Of a stretch of 16,170 nt of DNA, positions 1 through 6,756 are shown piece by piece; within the stretch, counting starts at the first letter, position 1, and every line of letters begins with the position of its first letter. Under the pieces are notes generated by a model that was not told the DNA's origin, searched no databases, and saw only the letters and a list, made by a program, of their open reading frames with translations. The stretch comes from Enterenecus faecium (GTDB lineage: Bacteria; Bacillota; Clostridia; Oscillospirales; Oscillospiraceae). A program made the translations under genes and the position numbers. Location: the NCBI GenBank assembly GCA_018713215.1, contig DVFO01000077.1, forward strand, positions 1-16,170, written 5' to 3'.

Positions 1-162
1 TTTTATCTCATTACTACCTTGCTTGACATCTCTGTAGACCAGTTCTTTTTTCCATGCAATGAAGATGGCGACAACAATCGCCGCAAACAAGTTGATGTAC
101 TGTTGAATGATATGGAAGAAAAGGAGCTTAACTGCAACAAAATATGCGAATACCTTAGATAA
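1..162 (+). CDS. XRE-type helix-turn-helix transcriptional regulator, C-terminal fragment
   Basis: An open frame runs in from the left edge and stops at 160-162, giving 53 residues. The segment LLDISVDQFFFP followed by an acidic stretch and NNRRKQVDVLLNDMEEKEL is the linker and C-terminal helix seen in small Cro/C1-type regulators common on conjugative elements of Clostridia. The DNA-binding domain itself lies outside the window. The last residues (CNKICEYLR) do not look like the usual family ending, so the tail may be diverged or frameshifted. The frame is AT-rich compared with the chromosomal genes further right, as expected for imported DNA. The family call comes from remembered similarity of this short tail; the gene's full length and role cannot be judged. 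Confidence 0.6.
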   Translation, partial: FYLITTLLDISVDQFFFPCNEDGDNNRRKQVDVLLNDMEEKELNCNKICEYLR

Positions 163-272
163 AAACAAACACGCCCCCTGCACCGGTTCACTATCGTTAA
201 CAGGGTGGCGTGTTCATCGTTAATGGGGTATCCGGTGCATTGTTACATTGTATCAATTTCAGAGTGGCAACG
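163..272. other. Junction between foreign DNA and the broken hsdM gene (putative element end)
   Basis: Nothing to the left of about position 273 resembles HsdM, while from the codon at 273 (the D of DPCCGSGG) onward the protein is a clean HsdM match. The family normally has V-Y before this motif; here it is A-T encoded by unrelated sequence. The 110 nt before it contain the hairpin at 168-214, an imperfect direct repeat (192-206 and 215-229, 12 of 15 identical), and an 8-bp inverted repeat tgcaccgg/ccggtgca (179-186, 232-239). Repeats of this kind are compatible with a recombinase-bound element end. An attachment site is an inference; a simple deletion would leave a similar junction. Confidence 0.45.
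168..214 (-). terminator. Bulged hairpin, terminator-like on the minus strand
   Basis: Arms 168-180 (aacacgccccctg) and 201-214 (cagggtggcgtgtt) pair over 13 bp with one bulged base (t206) and a 20-nt loop. Read on the minus strand, the stem is followed by a T-rich run (complement of the A-rich 161-167), the layout of an intrinsic terminator. On the plus strand no T-tract follows. It may end transcription that enters from hsdM in the reverse direction, or be part of a recombination or end structure of the element to the left. Confidence 0.4.
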
Positions 273-1184
273 GACCCCTGTTGTGGCTCCGGGGGCATGT
301 TTGTCCAATCGGCCAAGTTCATTGAGAACCACGGGGGCAACATCGACCGCATTTCCGTCTACGGCCAGGACTCCAACCCCACCACCTGGAAGCTGGCCCA
401 GATGAATCTGGCTATCCGGGGTATCGAGGCGGACTTGGGCAAGTACAACGCCGACACCTTCTTTGACGACTGCCACCCCCAGCTGAAAGCGGACTTCATC
501 ATGGCCAATCCCCCCTTCAACCTGTCCAACTGGGGGCAGGACAAGCTGCTGGACGATGTGCGCTGGCAGTACGGCACGCCCCCGGCGGGCAACGCCAACT
601 TCGCCTGGCTCCAGCATATGATCTGGCACCTGGCCCCCAACGGGCGCATGGGTATGGTGTTGGCCAACGGCTCCCTGTCCTCCCAGAGCGGCGGAGAAGG
701 GGACATCCGAAAGAACATCATTGAGGCGGACCTGGTGGAGTGCATTGTGGCCATGCCGTCCCAGCTGTTCTACACCACCCAGATTCCCGTCTCCCTGTGG
801 TTTTTGGCCCGGAACAAGAAGCAGAAGGGAAAGACCCTCTTTTTGGACGCCCGCAAGCTGGGTACCATGGTGACCCGGAAGCTGCGGGAGCTCACCGACG
901 AGGACATCCAAAAGCTGTCCGATGCCTACAATGCCTACGCAGACGGCACCCTGGAGGAGGTCAAGGGCTTTTCCGCCATGGCCACCATTCAGGAGATCGC
1001 CCAGCAGGACTATATTCTCACCCCCGGGCGGTATGTGGGGATTGAGGAGCAGGAGGAGGACGGCGAGCCCTTCCAGGAGAAAATGGAGCGGCTGACAAAG
1101 GAGCTGTCCCAGCTGTTTGAGCAGTCCCACCAACTGGAGCAGGAAATCCGGGAGAAGCTGGGGGGGATTGGGTTTGAAGTGTAA
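210..1184 (+). CDS. hsdM: Type I restriction-modification methyltransferase subunit HsdM, N-terminally truncated
   Basis: HsdM transfers methyl groups from S-adenosylmethionine to adenine in the type I M2S complex. The frame keeps SAM motif I (DPCCGSGG, residues 22-29), catalytic motif IV (NPPF, residues 100-103) and the C-terminal coiled segment ending REKLGGIGFEV. It lacks roughly the first 150-200 residues of a normal protein of about 500, including the N-terminal helical domain and the EFYTP region. The first 21 codons (GTG at 210) come from unrelated sequence, so this start has no biological support; homology begins at 273. The stop overlaps the probable hsdS start. Codon use is GC-rich like hsdR and alaS. 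It should be inactive as it stands unless the missing part is restored by excision of an inserted element. Confidence 0.85.
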   Translation: MFIVNGVSGALLHCINFRVATDPCCGSGGMFVQSAKFIENHGGNIDRISVYGQDSNPTTWKLAQMNLAIRGIEADLGKYNADTFFDDCHPQLKADFIMANPPFNLSNWGQDKLLDDVRWQYGTPPAGNANFAWLQHMIWHLAPNGRMGMVLANGSLSSQSGGEGDIRKNIIEADLVECIVAMPSQLFYTTQIPVSLWFLARNKKQKGKTLFLDARKLGTMVTRKLRELTDEDIQKLSDAYNAYADGTLEEVKGFSAMATIQEIAQQDYILTPGRYVGIEEQEEDGEPFQEKMERLTKELSQLFEQSHQLEQEIREKLGGIGFEV

Positions 1185-2292
1185 GTTTATAAGATTCGAC
1201 CAAGTCACGGTTAATTTTGACCGAAAAAGAGTCCCCCTATCATCCAAACAACGGTCGGAGCAACAAGGGAAATTTCGATATTTTGGAGCTCAGGGCGTGA
1301 TAGATTACGTTGATGATTATATTTTTGACGGCACCTATTTGTTAATAGCAGAAGATGGAGAAAACCTTAAATCAAAAAAACAAAACATTGCCCAAATTGT
1401 AGAAGGTCAATTCTGGGTCAACAATCATGCACATGTGCTTCAAACAAATGAGCGGTGTAATTTGCGGTATTTGTGTTATTTAATTAATAGCATGGATTTG
1501 TCGGGATATATTACGGGTTCAGCACAACCAAAGTTAAGCCAGTCTAATCTCAATGCTGTTATGTTGCCTTTGCCATCTGTGGAAGTACAAAATAGTGTAG
1601 TCCGTATTCTTGGTGCGTTGGATAACAAGATTGAACTAAACAACAAAATCAACGAAAATCTTCAACAGCAGGCATTTTGCCTGTTTGACCAGCTTCTGAC
1701 GAAAGCAAGTGGTGAGAGTGTTCTAATATCGGATATTGCAGACTTAAACCCTAAACGAGCATTGACGAAGAACCAGATTGCAAAATGTATTGATATGGCG
1801 CAGTTGTCTACAACAGGTGCATTCCCGGATGGATGGGTGGATAAACCCTTCAAGGGTGGAATGCGCTTTGAAAACGGCGATACACTGTTAGCCAGAATTA
1901 CACCATGCCTTGAAAACGGGAAAACAGCTTTTATTGATTTCTTGAATGAGGGTGAAGTGGCCTTTGGTTCCACAGAGTACATTGTATTGTCCCCCAAGGA
2001 GGGAATTCCGCCGGAATTTTTGTATTGCCTGGCCCGTTATCCTGCATTTGTGGATTATGCGGTTAAAAATATGAATGGAAGCAGTGGTAGACAACGTGTT
2101 TCGGCGGAGACCATAGGACAATATTCTTTGCCACGGCTTTCAGATGAGCAATATCAAACATTTGGCGAATTGGCTTCCCCAATGTTCCGAAAAATGAAGA
2201 ACAATTGGATGGAAAACATGAGATTGGCAGAAGTCCGGGATGCACTGCTACCTAAATTGATGAGTGGAGAATTGAATCTTTCCGATATTTGA
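1174..2292 (+). CDS. hsdS: Type I restriction-modification specificity subunit HsdS
   Basis: HsdS gives the type I enzyme its target sequence through two target-recognition domains (TRDs) separated by conserved helices. TRD1 spans about residues 1-145 and contains YFGAQGVIDYVDDYIFDG. The central helical spacer begins LDNKIELNNKINENL near residue 149. TRD2 covers about 175-330, and the protein ends in the second conserved helix (RDALLPKLMSGEL). The 372-residue length is normal. I chose the TTG at 1174 because it gives LKCKFIRFDQ, follows a G-rich tract (1160-1166) at ribosome-binding distance and overlaps the hsdM stop by 11 nt; an in-frame ATG at 1117 would add 19 residues that merely read the hsdM tail in another frame. 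Base composition turns abruptly AT-rich at the hsdM/hsdS boundary, pointing to replacement of the whole specificity gene. Confidence 0.88.
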   Translation: MKCKFIRFDQVTVNFDRKRVPLSSKQRSEQQGKFRYFGAQGVIDYVDDYIFDGTYLLIAEDGENLKSKKQNIAQIVEGQFWVNNHAHVLQTNERCNLRYLCYLINSMDLSGYITGSAQPKLSQSNLNAVMLPLPSVEVQNSVVRILGALDNKIELNNKINENLQQQAFCLFDQLLTKASGESVLISDIADLNPKRALTKNQIAKCIDMAQLSTTGAFPDGWVDKPFKGGMRFENGDTLLARITPCLENGKTAFIDFLNEGEVAFGSTEYIVLSPKEGIPPEFLYCLARYPAFVDYAVKNMNGSSGRQRVSAETIGQYSLPRLSDEQYQTFGELASPMFRKMKNNWMENMRLAEVRDALLPKLMSGELNLSDI

Positions 2293-2314
2293 AATTAAGT
2301 ACGAAAGTTATTCG

Positions 2315-2337
2315 CTTTTGTTGGGGGGTAACAAAAG
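2315..2337 (+). promoter_or_regulatory. Hairpin over the ribosome-binding region of the TIR gene
   Basis: Perfect 8-bp arms cttttgtt (2315-2322) and aacaaaag (2330-2337) enclose the loop ggggggt, and the second arm ends 3 nt before the ATG at 2341. The only purine-rich ribosome-binding candidates, the loop G tract and aaaagg at 2333-2338, lie within this structure. Folding could limit translation of the downstream TIR protein. The structure is seen in the sequence; its regulatory role is inferred. Confidence 0.45.
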
Positions 2338-2340
2338 GTA

Positions 2341-3363
2341 ATGATTAAGCTGTCAAAAGAAGCATATCAAGTTTTACAGGAAATTATAGAAAACGAAGAT
2401 AAACCTGATTATTGGGAAAAAAGATGCACGAATCTAACCAAGAGAGAAGATAGTATTCTTCGGGGGTGCCTTAGTGAACTAAAGAGAAGTGGTATGGTTT
2501 CTGTTAGGTGGACAGATGGCTACCCATATTTTATTCAAGTGAATAAAGATGGTTATTTATATGATGACTACGTAAAAGAGCAAAAGAGGGCGTCAATGAG
2601 TCAGTTTGAAATAGAATTAGCTGACATCTTAGAGCGAGGGGAAAACATAAAAAAGCGCAAGAATGGGGATATGACATCTGGAAGTGCTTTTGAAGCTGAG
2701 CTGCGTATTCAGGAATGGTTCAATGATGTAGAGATTTTTTATCATAAATACCTAGGAGAATATGTGCTTAGAGATAAAATAAGGTACGCTTTACAATATC
2801 CTGCCCGTGATGATTATGCTTTTATGAAACTTTTCCCCTGTTTAACGAGTATAGCGAAAGATAAGGATTTTATTGAGAAAATGAAGGGGATTCAAAAGAA
2901 AATCGTTCCTGCATATCAGGCTAAGATGTTGCCAGAGTATGATGTTTTTCTTTCTCATGCAAACGCTGACAAAGAAAACTTTGTTGATGAACTCAGTGCC
3001 TCACTAGAAAAACTAGGAATAAGGATATTTTATGATAAGACTTCTCTGGAATGGGGCGACAATTGGAAAGATCGGATTTTAGAGGGTACAAAAAAGGCGG
3101 AATTTGCAATTATTGTAATTTCAGAGAATTTCTTTGATCGTGAATGGACCGAAAAAGAACTGGCAGAATTTCTGAGTAGGCAGAACAGAAATGGTCAGAA
3201 ACTGATTCTTCCTATCATTCATAATATTACAAATGGCGATTTGAGAAAGAAATATCCGTCTGTTGCTGATATTCAAACCATAGACTCTCAGAAGTATACC
3301 TGTGATGAAATAGCGCTCCTGTTTGCAAGACAACTCATAAAACGGTTAAAAATGGAAAACTAA
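2341..3363 (+). CDS. TIR-domain protein with N-terminal winged-helix-like region, embedded in the hsd operon
   Basis: Of 340 residues, the C-terminal part (about 199-330) is a TIR domain. YDVFLSHA (200-207) is the first strand, FYDKTSLEWGD (230-240) is the BB-loop region, and FAIIVISENFFDREWTEKEL leads to Glu273, at the position of the catalytic glutamate of NAD-cleaving TIR enzymes. Residues 1-80 (LSELKRSGMVSVRWTDGYPYF, in pieces) resemble a winged-helix fold; residues 90-195 are charged, mostly helical and unassigned. There is no signal peptide or membrane segment. It lies 48 nt after hsdS and 23 nt before hsdR on the same strand, so co-expression with restriction genes is likely. The DNA is AT-rich, unlike hsdM and hsdR. 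A defence effector that degrades NAD on infection is the best reading; NADase activity is inferred from the motif, and the trigger is unknown. Confidence 0.82.
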   Translation: MIKLSKEAYQVLQEIIENEDKPDYWEKRCTNLTKREDSILRGCLSELKRSGMVSVRWTDGYPYFIQVNKDGYLYDDYVKEQKRASMSQFEIELADILERGENIKKRKNGDMTSGSAFEAELRIQEWFNDVEIFYHKYLGEYVLRDKIRYALQYPARDDYAFMKLFPCLTSIAKDKDFIEKMKGIQKKIVPAYQAKMLPEYDVFLSHANADKENFVDELSASLEKLGIRIFYDKTSLEWGDNWKDRILEGTKKAEFAIIVISENFFDREWTEKELAEFLSRQNRNGQKLILPIIHNITNGDLRKKYPSVADIQTIDSQKYTCDEIALLFARQLIKRLKMEN

Positions 3364-3386
3364 GAGCGCTCAGAGGAGAGATTAGA

Positions 3387-6300
3387 ATGGCAGGATACAC
3401 CGAAGCCAACTATGAAAACGCCGTGGTTCGTCTGTTCGTGGACGAGCTGGGCTATACCCACCTCTACGGCCCCGACGTGGAGCGGGACTACCACAGCCCC
3501 CTCTACGAGGACGGGCTGTGGTCGGCTCTGGCCCGCCTCAACCCCAGACTGCCCCAGATGGCCATCCAGGAGGCGGTGGACAAGCTGCGTACCTTCGACA
3601 CGGGCACCCTCCTACAAAAGAACATCACCTTCACCGACTACCTGCAAAATGGCGTTCCGGTGAAGTTCCGGGAGGGGGGCGAGGAGCGCTCGGCCCTGGT
3701 GTATCTGGTGGACTACCAAGACCCTAAAAACAACGACTTTGTGGTGGCCAACCAGTGGACGGTGGTGGAGAACTCGGAGAAGCGCCCGGATGTGGTGCTG
3801 TTCGTCAACGGCTTGCCCCTGGTGGTGATGGAGCTCAAATCCCCCTCCCGGGAGGAGACGGACGCCTCGGAGGCCTACCGCCAACTGCGCAACTACATGC
3901 ATGAAATTCCCTCTCTATTTGTGTACAACCAGGTGTGCGTCATCAGCGATATGTACACCACCAGGGCGGGCACCATCACCTCAGACGAAAAGCGTTTCAT
4001 GGCATGGAAAACCAAGGACGGCAGCTATGAGAACACCAAGGCGGCCCAGTTTGACACCTTCTTTGAGGGTATCTTTCAAAAAGAGCGGTTTCTGGACATC
4101 CTGAAAAACTTCATCTGCTTTAATCTGGACGGGGAAAAGACCTTTAAAATCCTGGCGGGGTATCACCAGTATTTTGCTGTGCGCAAGGCCATTGCCTCCA
4201 CTCAGCATGCCACCCAGACCGACGGCAAGGGCGGCGTGTTCTGGCACACCCAGGGCAGCGGAAAGTCCCTGTCCATGGTCTTTTATGCCCATCTGCTCCA
4301 GCAGGCCCTGGAGAGCCCCACAGTGGTGGTGATCACCGACCGAAACGACCTGGACGACCAGCTCTATGGGCAGTTCTGCCGCTGCCGGGAGTTCCTGCGC
4401 CAGACGCCCCAGCAGGCCACCAGTCGGGAGCACCTGCGGGAGCTGTTGGAGAACCGCCAGGCCAACGGCATTATCTTCACCACCATGCAGAAGTTTGAGG
4501 AGTACGACCGCCCCCTGTCCCAGCGGCGCAACATTGTGGTCATGGCCGACGAGGCCCACCGGGGCCAATACGGCCTGACGGAAAAGGTGGTGACCCACCA
4601 GCGGGAGGACGGCACCCTGGAGGCCCGCACGGTGGTGGGCACCGCCCGCATCATCCGGGACAGCCTGCCCGGGGCCACCTACATCGGCTTTACGGGCACC
4701 CCCATCTCCTCCAAGGACCGGAGCACCCGGGAGGTGTTCGGGGAGTACATCGACATCTACGACATGACCCAGGCGGTGGAGGACGGGGCCACTCGCCCGG
4801 TGTTCTATGAGAGCCGGGTCATCCACTTGAAGCTGGACGAGAACACCCTGCGACTCATCGACGCCGAGTATGACCTGTTGGCCCAGAACGCCGACCCGGC
4901 GGTGATTGAAAAGAGCAAAAAGGAGCTGGGCAAGCTGGAGGCCATTTTGGGAGCGGACGAGACGGTGAACTCCCTGGTGGACGACATTCTGGACCATTAT
5001 GAGAATTACCGGGCGAATTTGCTCACAGGCAAGGCCATGATCGTGGCATACTCCCGCACCATCGCCATGAAAATCTACAACCGGATTTTGGAGCTGCGCC
5101 CCGGCTGGACGGAAAAGGTGGGGGTGGTGATGACCCAGGGCAACGGAGACGATGAGGAGTGGCGGAAGGTCATCGGCAACAAGGCCCACAAGGAGGAGCT
5201 GGCCCGGAAGTTCAAGGATAACCACTCCCCCATGAAGATTGCCATTGTGGTGGACATGTGGCTGACCGGGTTTGACGTGCCCTCTCTGGCCACCATGTAC
5301 GTGTATAAGTTTATGGCAGGCCACAACCTGATGCAGGCCATCGCACGGGTCAACCGGGTGTTTGGAGACAAGGAAGGCGGCCTGGTGGTGGACTATGTGG
5401 GCATTGCCGGGGCCTTGAAACAGGCCATGAACGACTACACCGCCCGAGATCGGAAGAACTACGGGGACCCCGACATCAAACAGACTGCCTACCCCAAGTT
5501 CCTGGAAAAGCTGGAGGTGTGCCGGGATTTGTTCCATGGCTACGACTATTCCGCCTTCTTTACTGGGGACGATTTGGCCCGTGGGCGGGTCATTGCCGGG
5601 GGCACAGACTTTTTGCTGGGCAAGGTGCGAGACGAGCAGAACCTGCCGGAAAAAGAGCGCACCCCCAACGTGTACATCAAGCAGGCGCTGCTGCTGCGTC
5701 AGGCGTTGTCTCTGTGTTCCAGCTTGGTCCAGCGCCACGACAGCGCCGAGGCCTCCTATTTTGAGGCGGTGCGCACCATGTTGGTGCGCCTGACCATGGG
5801 GGGCGAGGGTAAGAAATACTCCTTGAAGGAGGTCAACGCCCGCATCAACGAGCTGTTGAAGCACTCCATCCAGAGTGAGGGAGTCATCAACCTGTTTTCC
5901 GATGCGGACACGGAATTCTCCCTCTTTGACCCCAAATTCCTGGAGGAAGTGTCCCGGATGAAGGAGAAAAATCTGGCCGTGGAGCTGCTGAAAAAGCTGC
6001 TGGCGGAGCAGGTGACCCTGTACCGCCGTACCAACGTGGTCAAATCCGAGCAGTTCTCCCAGCGGATGAAAGAGCTGATGAACCGCTACATCAACGGCCT
6101 CATCACCAACGAGGAGGTCATCGCCGAGCTGATGAAGATGGCCCAGGACATCCGGCAGGCCCACCAGCTGGGAGAGCAGCTGGGCCTGAGCCAGGAGGAG
6201 CTGGCCTTCTATGATGCCCTCACCAAGCCCCAGGCGGTGAAAGATTTCTATTCCAATGAGGAGCTGGTGACTTTGACCCGGGAACTCACCGAGGCGCTGC

Positions 6301-6467
6301 GCAAAAGCCGCACCATTGACTGGCAGAAGAAGGAAGCTGCCCGGGCCGGGATGCGAAAAATGGTAAAACGCCTGTTGAGACGGTATAAATACCCCCCGGA
6401 AGGGGTGGAGGACGCCATTCAGACAGTGATGAGTCAGTGCGAGATGTGGACGGACCACGTGGCGTGA
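3387..6467 (+). CDS. hsdR: Type I restriction endonuclease subunit HsdR
   Basis: HsdR is the motor and nuclease subunit that translocates DNA and cuts unmethylated targets with M2S. The 1026-residue protein is complete. The N-terminal PD-(D/E)xK nuclease has D135, E149 and K151 (RPDVVLF...MELKS). The SF2 motor shows Walker A TQGSGKS (288-294, Lys293), the DEAH box (388-391), GFTGTP (434-439), MWLTGFD (624-630) and motif VI with Q650, R654 and R657. The C-terminal helical region ends with the usual RLLRRYKYPPEG segment. The start at ATG 3387 has a good ribosome-binding site (agaggag, 3372-3378). Codon use is GC-rich, matching hsdM but not the AT-rich hsdS and TIR genes between them. The gene is intact although its partner HsdM is broken. 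Confidence 0.95.
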   Translation: MAGYTEANYENAVVRLFVDELGYTHLYGPDVERDYHSPLYEDGLWSALARLNPRLPQMAIQEAVDKLRTFDTGTLLQKNITFTDYLQNGVPVKFREGGEERSALVYLVDYQDPKNNDFVVANQWTVVENSEKRPDVVLFVNGLPLVVMELKSPSREETDASEAYRQLRNYMHEIPSLFVYNQVCVISDMYTTRAGTITSDEKRFMAWKTKDGSYENTKAAQFDTFFEGIFQKERFLDILKNFICFNLDGEKTFKILAGYHQYFAVRKAIASTQHATQTDGKGGVFWHTQGSGKSLSMVFYAHLLQQALESPTVVVITDRNDLDDQLYGQFCRCREFLRQTPQQATSREHLRELLENRQANGIIFTTMQKFEEYDRPLSQRRNIVVMADEAHRGQYGLTEKVVTHQREDGTLEARTVVGTARIIRDSLPGATYIGFTGTPISSKDRSTREVFGEYIDIYDMTQAVEDGATRPVFYESRVIHLKLDENTLRLIDAEYDLLAQNADPAVIEKSKKELGKLEAILGADETVNSLVDDILDHYENYRANLLTGKAMIVAYSRTIAMKIYNRILELRPGWTEKVGVVMTQGNGDDEEWRKVIGNKAHKEELARKFKDNHSPMKIAIVVDMWLTGFDVPSLATMYVYKFMAGHNLMQAIARVNRVFGDKEGGLVVDYVGIAGALKQAMNDYTARDRKNYGDPDIKQTAYPKFLEKLEVCRDLFHGYDYSAFFTGDDLARGRVIAGGTDFLLGKVRDEQNLPEKERTPNVYIKQALLLRQALSLCSSLVQRHDSAEASYFEAVRTMLVRLTMGGEGKKYSLKEVNARINELLKHSIQSEGVINLFSDADTEFSLFDPKFLEEVSRMKEKNLAVELLKKLLAEQVTLYRRTNVVKSEQFSQRMKELMNRYINGLITNEEVIAELMKMAQDIRQAHQLGEQLGLSQEELAFYDALTKPQAVKDFYSNEELVTLTRELTEALRKSRTIDWQKKEAARAGMRKMVKRLLRRYKYPPEGVEDAIQTVMSQCEMWTDHVA

Positions 6468-6478
6468 CAGGGGGCAAA

Positions 6479-6530
6479 GCCTCCCTCAGGGAGGGAGGTG
6501 GCATCGCCAACGGCGATGACGGAGGGAGCC
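6479..6530 (-). repeat. Palindromic intergenic repeat, copy A
   Basis: This segment has gcctccctc...gagggaggt at one end, a short inner hairpin (gcatcgcc / ggcgatg) and ggagggagcc at the other. It is the reverse-orientation counterpart of 6642-6690: both follow the pattern ctccctc(c/a)g - inner stem - agctccctc/acctccctc - gagggagc/ggc. Repeats with these ctccct/agggag ends are scattered through genomes of Oscillospiraceae such as Faecalibacterium. No gene was seen in 6531-6641 between the copies. Confidence 0.6.
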
Positions 6531-6641
6531 TGTAGTAGGTGCCAAAGGGTATTGACGCAATGGGCGGCGTGTACCAGAGTGACCGGGAAGTCCGGTGGAG
6601 GTCTACGCTCTGTGCTGACCAGAGGTGCAGCCGCCCGCTGT

Positions 6642-6690
6642 CTCCCTCAGACTGCCCTTACGGGCAGCCAGCTCCCTCCCGGAGGGAGCC
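6642..6690 (+). repeat. Palindromic intergenic repeat, copy B, inverted relative to copy A
   Basis: ctccctcag is followed by a hairpin actgccctta/cgggcag, then ccagctccctcc and ggagggagcc. The unit is bracketed by an 8-bp inverted repeat gccgcccg (6630-6637) / cgggcggc (6694-6701). With copy A it forms an inverted pair between hsdR and alaS. It may mark the right border of the accessory region or act as a weak transcription barrier. Confidence 0.6.
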
Positions 6691-6721
6691 GTTCGGGCGG
6701 CCCTTTCTTGGGTTTCCTGCC

Positions 6722-6749
6722 TTGACATCTGGCAAGAATGTGATAAAAT
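6722..6749 (+). promoter_or_regulatory. Sigma-A promoter of the alaS T-box leader
   Basis: A perfect -35 TTGACA (6722-6727), a 16-nt spacer and -10 TAAAAT (6744-6749) preceded by the extended element TG at 6741-6742. Transcription should start near 6756, just before the structured alaS leader. Confidence 0.8.
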
Positions 6750-6756
6750 GTAACAG

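Noticed and set aside
1117..1173. Upstream ATG start for hsdS
   Set aside because: The extra 19 residues are the hsdM C-terminus read in another frame and do not resemble an HsdS N-terminus; TTG 1174 has a better ribosome-binding site.
3981..6458. Long minus-strand open frame (825 codons) opposite hsdR
   Set aside because: It is the antisense shadow of a GC-rich, fully recognisable HsdR; the translation is low-complexity (rich in H, V, L, G) and has no domain.
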